Origin: JBMNKL01 sp050261495
GTDB taxonomy: Bacteria > Bacillota > Clostridia > Acetivibrionales > DTU013
Direction: 5' to 3'
DNA length: 6,923 nucleotides
Assembly: GCA_050261495.1 (NCBI GenBank)
Contig: JBLNDI010000105.1
Location: 1 to 6,923, forward strand
The notes beneath the pieces were generated by a model. That model saw only the letters and a list, made by a program, of their open reading frames with translations, was not told the origin of the DNA and did not search any database. This document shows positions 5,599-6,923 of this stretch, in pieces (the first letter of the stretch is position 1; each line of letters starts with the position of its first letter). A program made the translations under genes and the position numbers.

Positions 5599-6321
5599 CT
5601 ATAGCGTACCGGCGAGTGCATCCTCATCCAGGATCAGTATCCTGCGTTTCCCCAGGATGTCGATTATCCCATCCTTCTTGAGCAAAGCCAGCTTTCTGCT
5701 GACAGTCTCCCTTGCCACCCCGATGGAACCGGCCATCTCCTCCCTGCTCATGGGAAGTTCTATGAGAACCGCCCCGTTTTCCCTCCTGCCGAATCTTTGA
5801 GACAACTCCAGCAGCAGCATGCTCACCCTCGAGTCGACTTCCCTCGGACTAATCCTGCAGAACATCGACTCCATTCTCTCCAGCCGGTCACACAGCACTT
5901 CCATGATTTTCAGGCTCATCGCAGGGTATTTGAAGAGCAAGCCCCGGAATCTTTGGCTGTCTATGGTGCATAGGACGGTGTCCTCCGCAGCCTGGGCAAA
6001 GAACCCGGCTTTCTTGTCCCGCACAAGGTTCCTTGCGCCAAAAAAATCCCCTTTGTTCAGCACGTACATGATCTGTTCGCGCCCTTCGGGAGAGTAACTG
6101 TACACTTTGATCTTTCCGCTGTTGACAATGAAAAAATCCCGCGGAATATCGCCTTCCCTGATAATGAAAGCGTCCTTTTCGAACCTTTTCTGTACGATAA
6201 TCTCTGTAACCTGCTTGAGCTCCGAATCGTCAAGCGGGGCAAATATCGGCACACGCCTGGCACACTGCATATGATCGCCATCCGAGCATGTATCGGGGTT
6301 TATTTCCTTTTTCATTTGCAT
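5599..6321 (-). CDS. FNR/CRP-family transcriptional regulator
   Basis: The 240-residue protein has a cyclic-nucleotide-binding-type beta-roll (about 22-130), a dimerisation helix (about 131-160) and a winged helix-turn-helix (about 188-232). The recognition helix reads ARETVSRKL, with Glu205, Ser208 and Arg209 giving the E-x-x-S-R signature of FNR. The cAMP-contacting residues of CRP are not evident in FGARNLVRDKKAGFF. Cys118 in VLCTID aligns with the FNR cluster ligand Cys122, and Cys12 and Cys20 sit in the N-terminal segment, so three potential Fe-S or thiol-switch cysteines exist. FNR of E. coli uses four. I chose the ATG at 6321 because AAAGGA lies eight bases upstream and the length then fits the family. 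ATG at 6372 or TTG at 6375 would add an atypical basic leader. The protein probably acts on the palindrome before nrdJ, and oxygen or redox sensing is inferred. Confidence 0.9.
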   Translation of the reverse strand: MQMKKEINPDTCSDGDHMQCARRVPIFAPLDDSELKQVTEIIVQKRFEKDAFIIREGDIPRDFFIVNSGKIKVYSYSPEGREQIMYVLNKGDFFGARNLVRDKKAGFFAQAAEDTVLCTIDSQRFRGLLFKYPAMSLKIMEVLCDRLERMESMFCRISPREVDSRVSMLLLELSQRFGRRENGAVLIELPMSREEMAGSIGVARETVSRKLALLKKDGIIDILGKRRILILDEDALAGTL

Positions 6322-6405
6322 TTCACTTTTCCTTTTCGCTTTCTCAAATCTCAAACATAAGCGCCGGTTCATCAACAGTTGGGTACCTATTATTTATTCC
6401 ACTTA

Positions 6406-6417
6406 ATTTCCGGAAAT
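6406..6417. promoter_or_regulatory. Palindrome in the regulator gene leader
   Basis: ATTTCCGGAAAT is a perfect 12-bp palindrome lying about 13-24 bases downstream of the predicted start of the regulator transcript. It could be an operator. It does not match the FNR/CRP consensus, so it is not clear evidence of autoregulation. Confidence 0.35.
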
Positions 6418-6436
6418 AACTAAATCCCCTCCCTTT

Positions 6437-6464
6437 ATTATATTTCTTTTCCCGATTACATCAA
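6437..6464 (-). promoter_or_regulatory. Sigma-A type promoter of the regulator gene
   Basis: On the minus strand TTGATG (6459-6464) and TATAAT (6437-6442) are separated by 16 bp, a good housekeeping promoter. Transcription would start near 6430 and give a leader of about 110 bases before the chosen ATG. The start codons at 6372-6375 would also lie inside this transcript, so the promoter does not decide between starts. Confidence 0.65.
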
Positions 6465-6472
6465 TTTTATTA

Positions 6473-6889
6473 ATGCAGCGGCGTTCTCTCCCCATAGCCG
6501 AGCTTGCTGAGGAATACGGTAAAAGTCCTTTGGATATGTATCTTCAGCTCTGCCAGGAATCAAAATTCCAGGGTCGCGTAAATATGGGCCCTTATACGAC
6601 CGAAGAAATTATCCATGACTTTGAGAAGAATGACCTCTGCTGCTATATGACGGATGCCTGGGTAGAAGACTACGGTGTTCAGAATCCGGCAATCTACGAT
6701 TGCTTCCCGAAATTCCTCCAGGATTCTCTCAAAGGCCTGGGAGATACCATGCCTAAAACCATCCGCAAAATGACGGGCGCCACGGCAGACCGTTTCATGC
6801 TCAAAAACAGGGGTGCATATTTCGGCCGCATCCGGACACTGATTCCGGCAACATCCGGACAGCGTTTCGGAATTATCCGGACAGCATAA
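6473..6889 (+). pseudogene. 3' fragment of a D-aminoacylase-type amidohydrolase gene
   Basis: The 138-codon frame resembles only the C-terminal part of N-acyl-D-amino-acid deacylases, zinc amidohydrolases of about 480-530 residues. Family-like segments are the opening LAEEYGKSPLDMYLQL, the metal-site type TDAW (60-63), NPAIYDCFPKFL (71-82, usually HPRAYGTFPR-like), and IRKMTGATADRFMLKNRG (97-114). The metal-binding N-terminal barrel is absent, there is no ribosome binding site before 6473, and the upstream DNA is the regulator promoter. Resemblance stops at Gly114 (about 6813). The last 24 codons come from the adjacent insertion-sequence end. It therefore looks like a remnant broken at both ends and not a working gene. 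Confidence 0.7.
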
Positions 6890-6923
6890 CGGCATATCCG
6901 GACACCTTGTCGAATGATTAAAA
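6814..6923. mobile_element. End of a probable IS21-family insertion sequence
   Basis: Four copies of ATCCGGACA begin at 6830, 6853, 6875 and 6896 (steps of 23, 22 and 21 bp), most followed by a weaker TTCCGG/TTCGG-like motif. IS21-family elements have TG...CA termini and several repeats of about this size at each end, bound by the IstA transposase. The first base pair of the element would be TG at 6814, exactly where resemblance of the disrupted amidohydrolase fragment stops. No transposase is visible within the window. ATG at 6914, the start of ATGATTAAAA, may be the beginning of istA, but only three codons are seen. The family assignment is from pattern memory. Confidence 0.6.

Noticed and set aside
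6322..6375. Longer start for the FNR-like regulator (ATG 6372 or TTG 6375)
   Set aside because: It adds an atypical basic leader, while the only nearby AGGT is 12-13 bases away. The ATG at 6321 has AAAGGA at good spacing. It is not fully excluded.
6560..6895. 111-codon minus-strand frame over the amidohydrolase remnant
   Set aside because: It is the reverse-strand shadow of the recognisable amidohydrolase fragment and starts inside the IS repeats.

Overview
The window looks like a chromosomal segment from an anaerobic or facultatively anaerobic Firmicute, probably a Clostridia-type organism. This rests on strong purine-rich ribosome binding sites, moderate GC content, a short lipoprotein signal peptide, an oxygen-independent B12-dependent ribonucleotide reductase with NrdR boxes, an FNR/CRP-type regulator with a TGTGA-N6-TCACA site, and short GGGGAC-type dispersed repeats. 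No taxonomic marker gene is present, so this is inference.

Layout. Bases 1-332 hold a strong bidirectional terminator-like hairpin (51-88), one short REP-like repeat (126-150) and the presumed promoter region of a plus-strand gene for a 604-residue lipoprotein of unknown function (333-2147). Its 3' end converges on a minus-strand gene for a small flavoprotein with an iron-sulfur-type cysteine motif (2227-2784). Two more REP-like repeats lie between these stops. The flavoprotein has its own extended -10 promoter with an 18-bp palindrome over the -35 region.

The main unit is on the minus strand. An FNR/CRP-family regulator (5599-6321) lies upstream of nrdJ, a monomeric-type adenosylcobalamin-dependent ribonucleotide reductase with an N-terminal ATP-cone (3003-5351). 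The 247-bp gap between them is an unusually readable control region. It holds a perfect TGTGA-N6-TCACA palindrome centred 41.5 bp upstream of the start site predicted from a TATAAT box. It also holds two NrdR boxes spaced 31 bp centre to centre over and just downstream of the start site, and three ACCGGG repeats spaced 11 and 22 bp further upstream. The simplest reading is activation of nrdJ by the neighbouring FNR-like protein (class II geometry) and repression by NrdR.

The right end (6473-6923) is a decayed accessory region. It carries a 3' fragment of a D-aminoacylase-type amidohydrolase gene without its first several hundred codons. The fragment is cut at about 6813 by what looks like the end of an IS21-family element, with four ATCCGGACA repeats at about 22-bp spacing. 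The rest of that element is outside the window.
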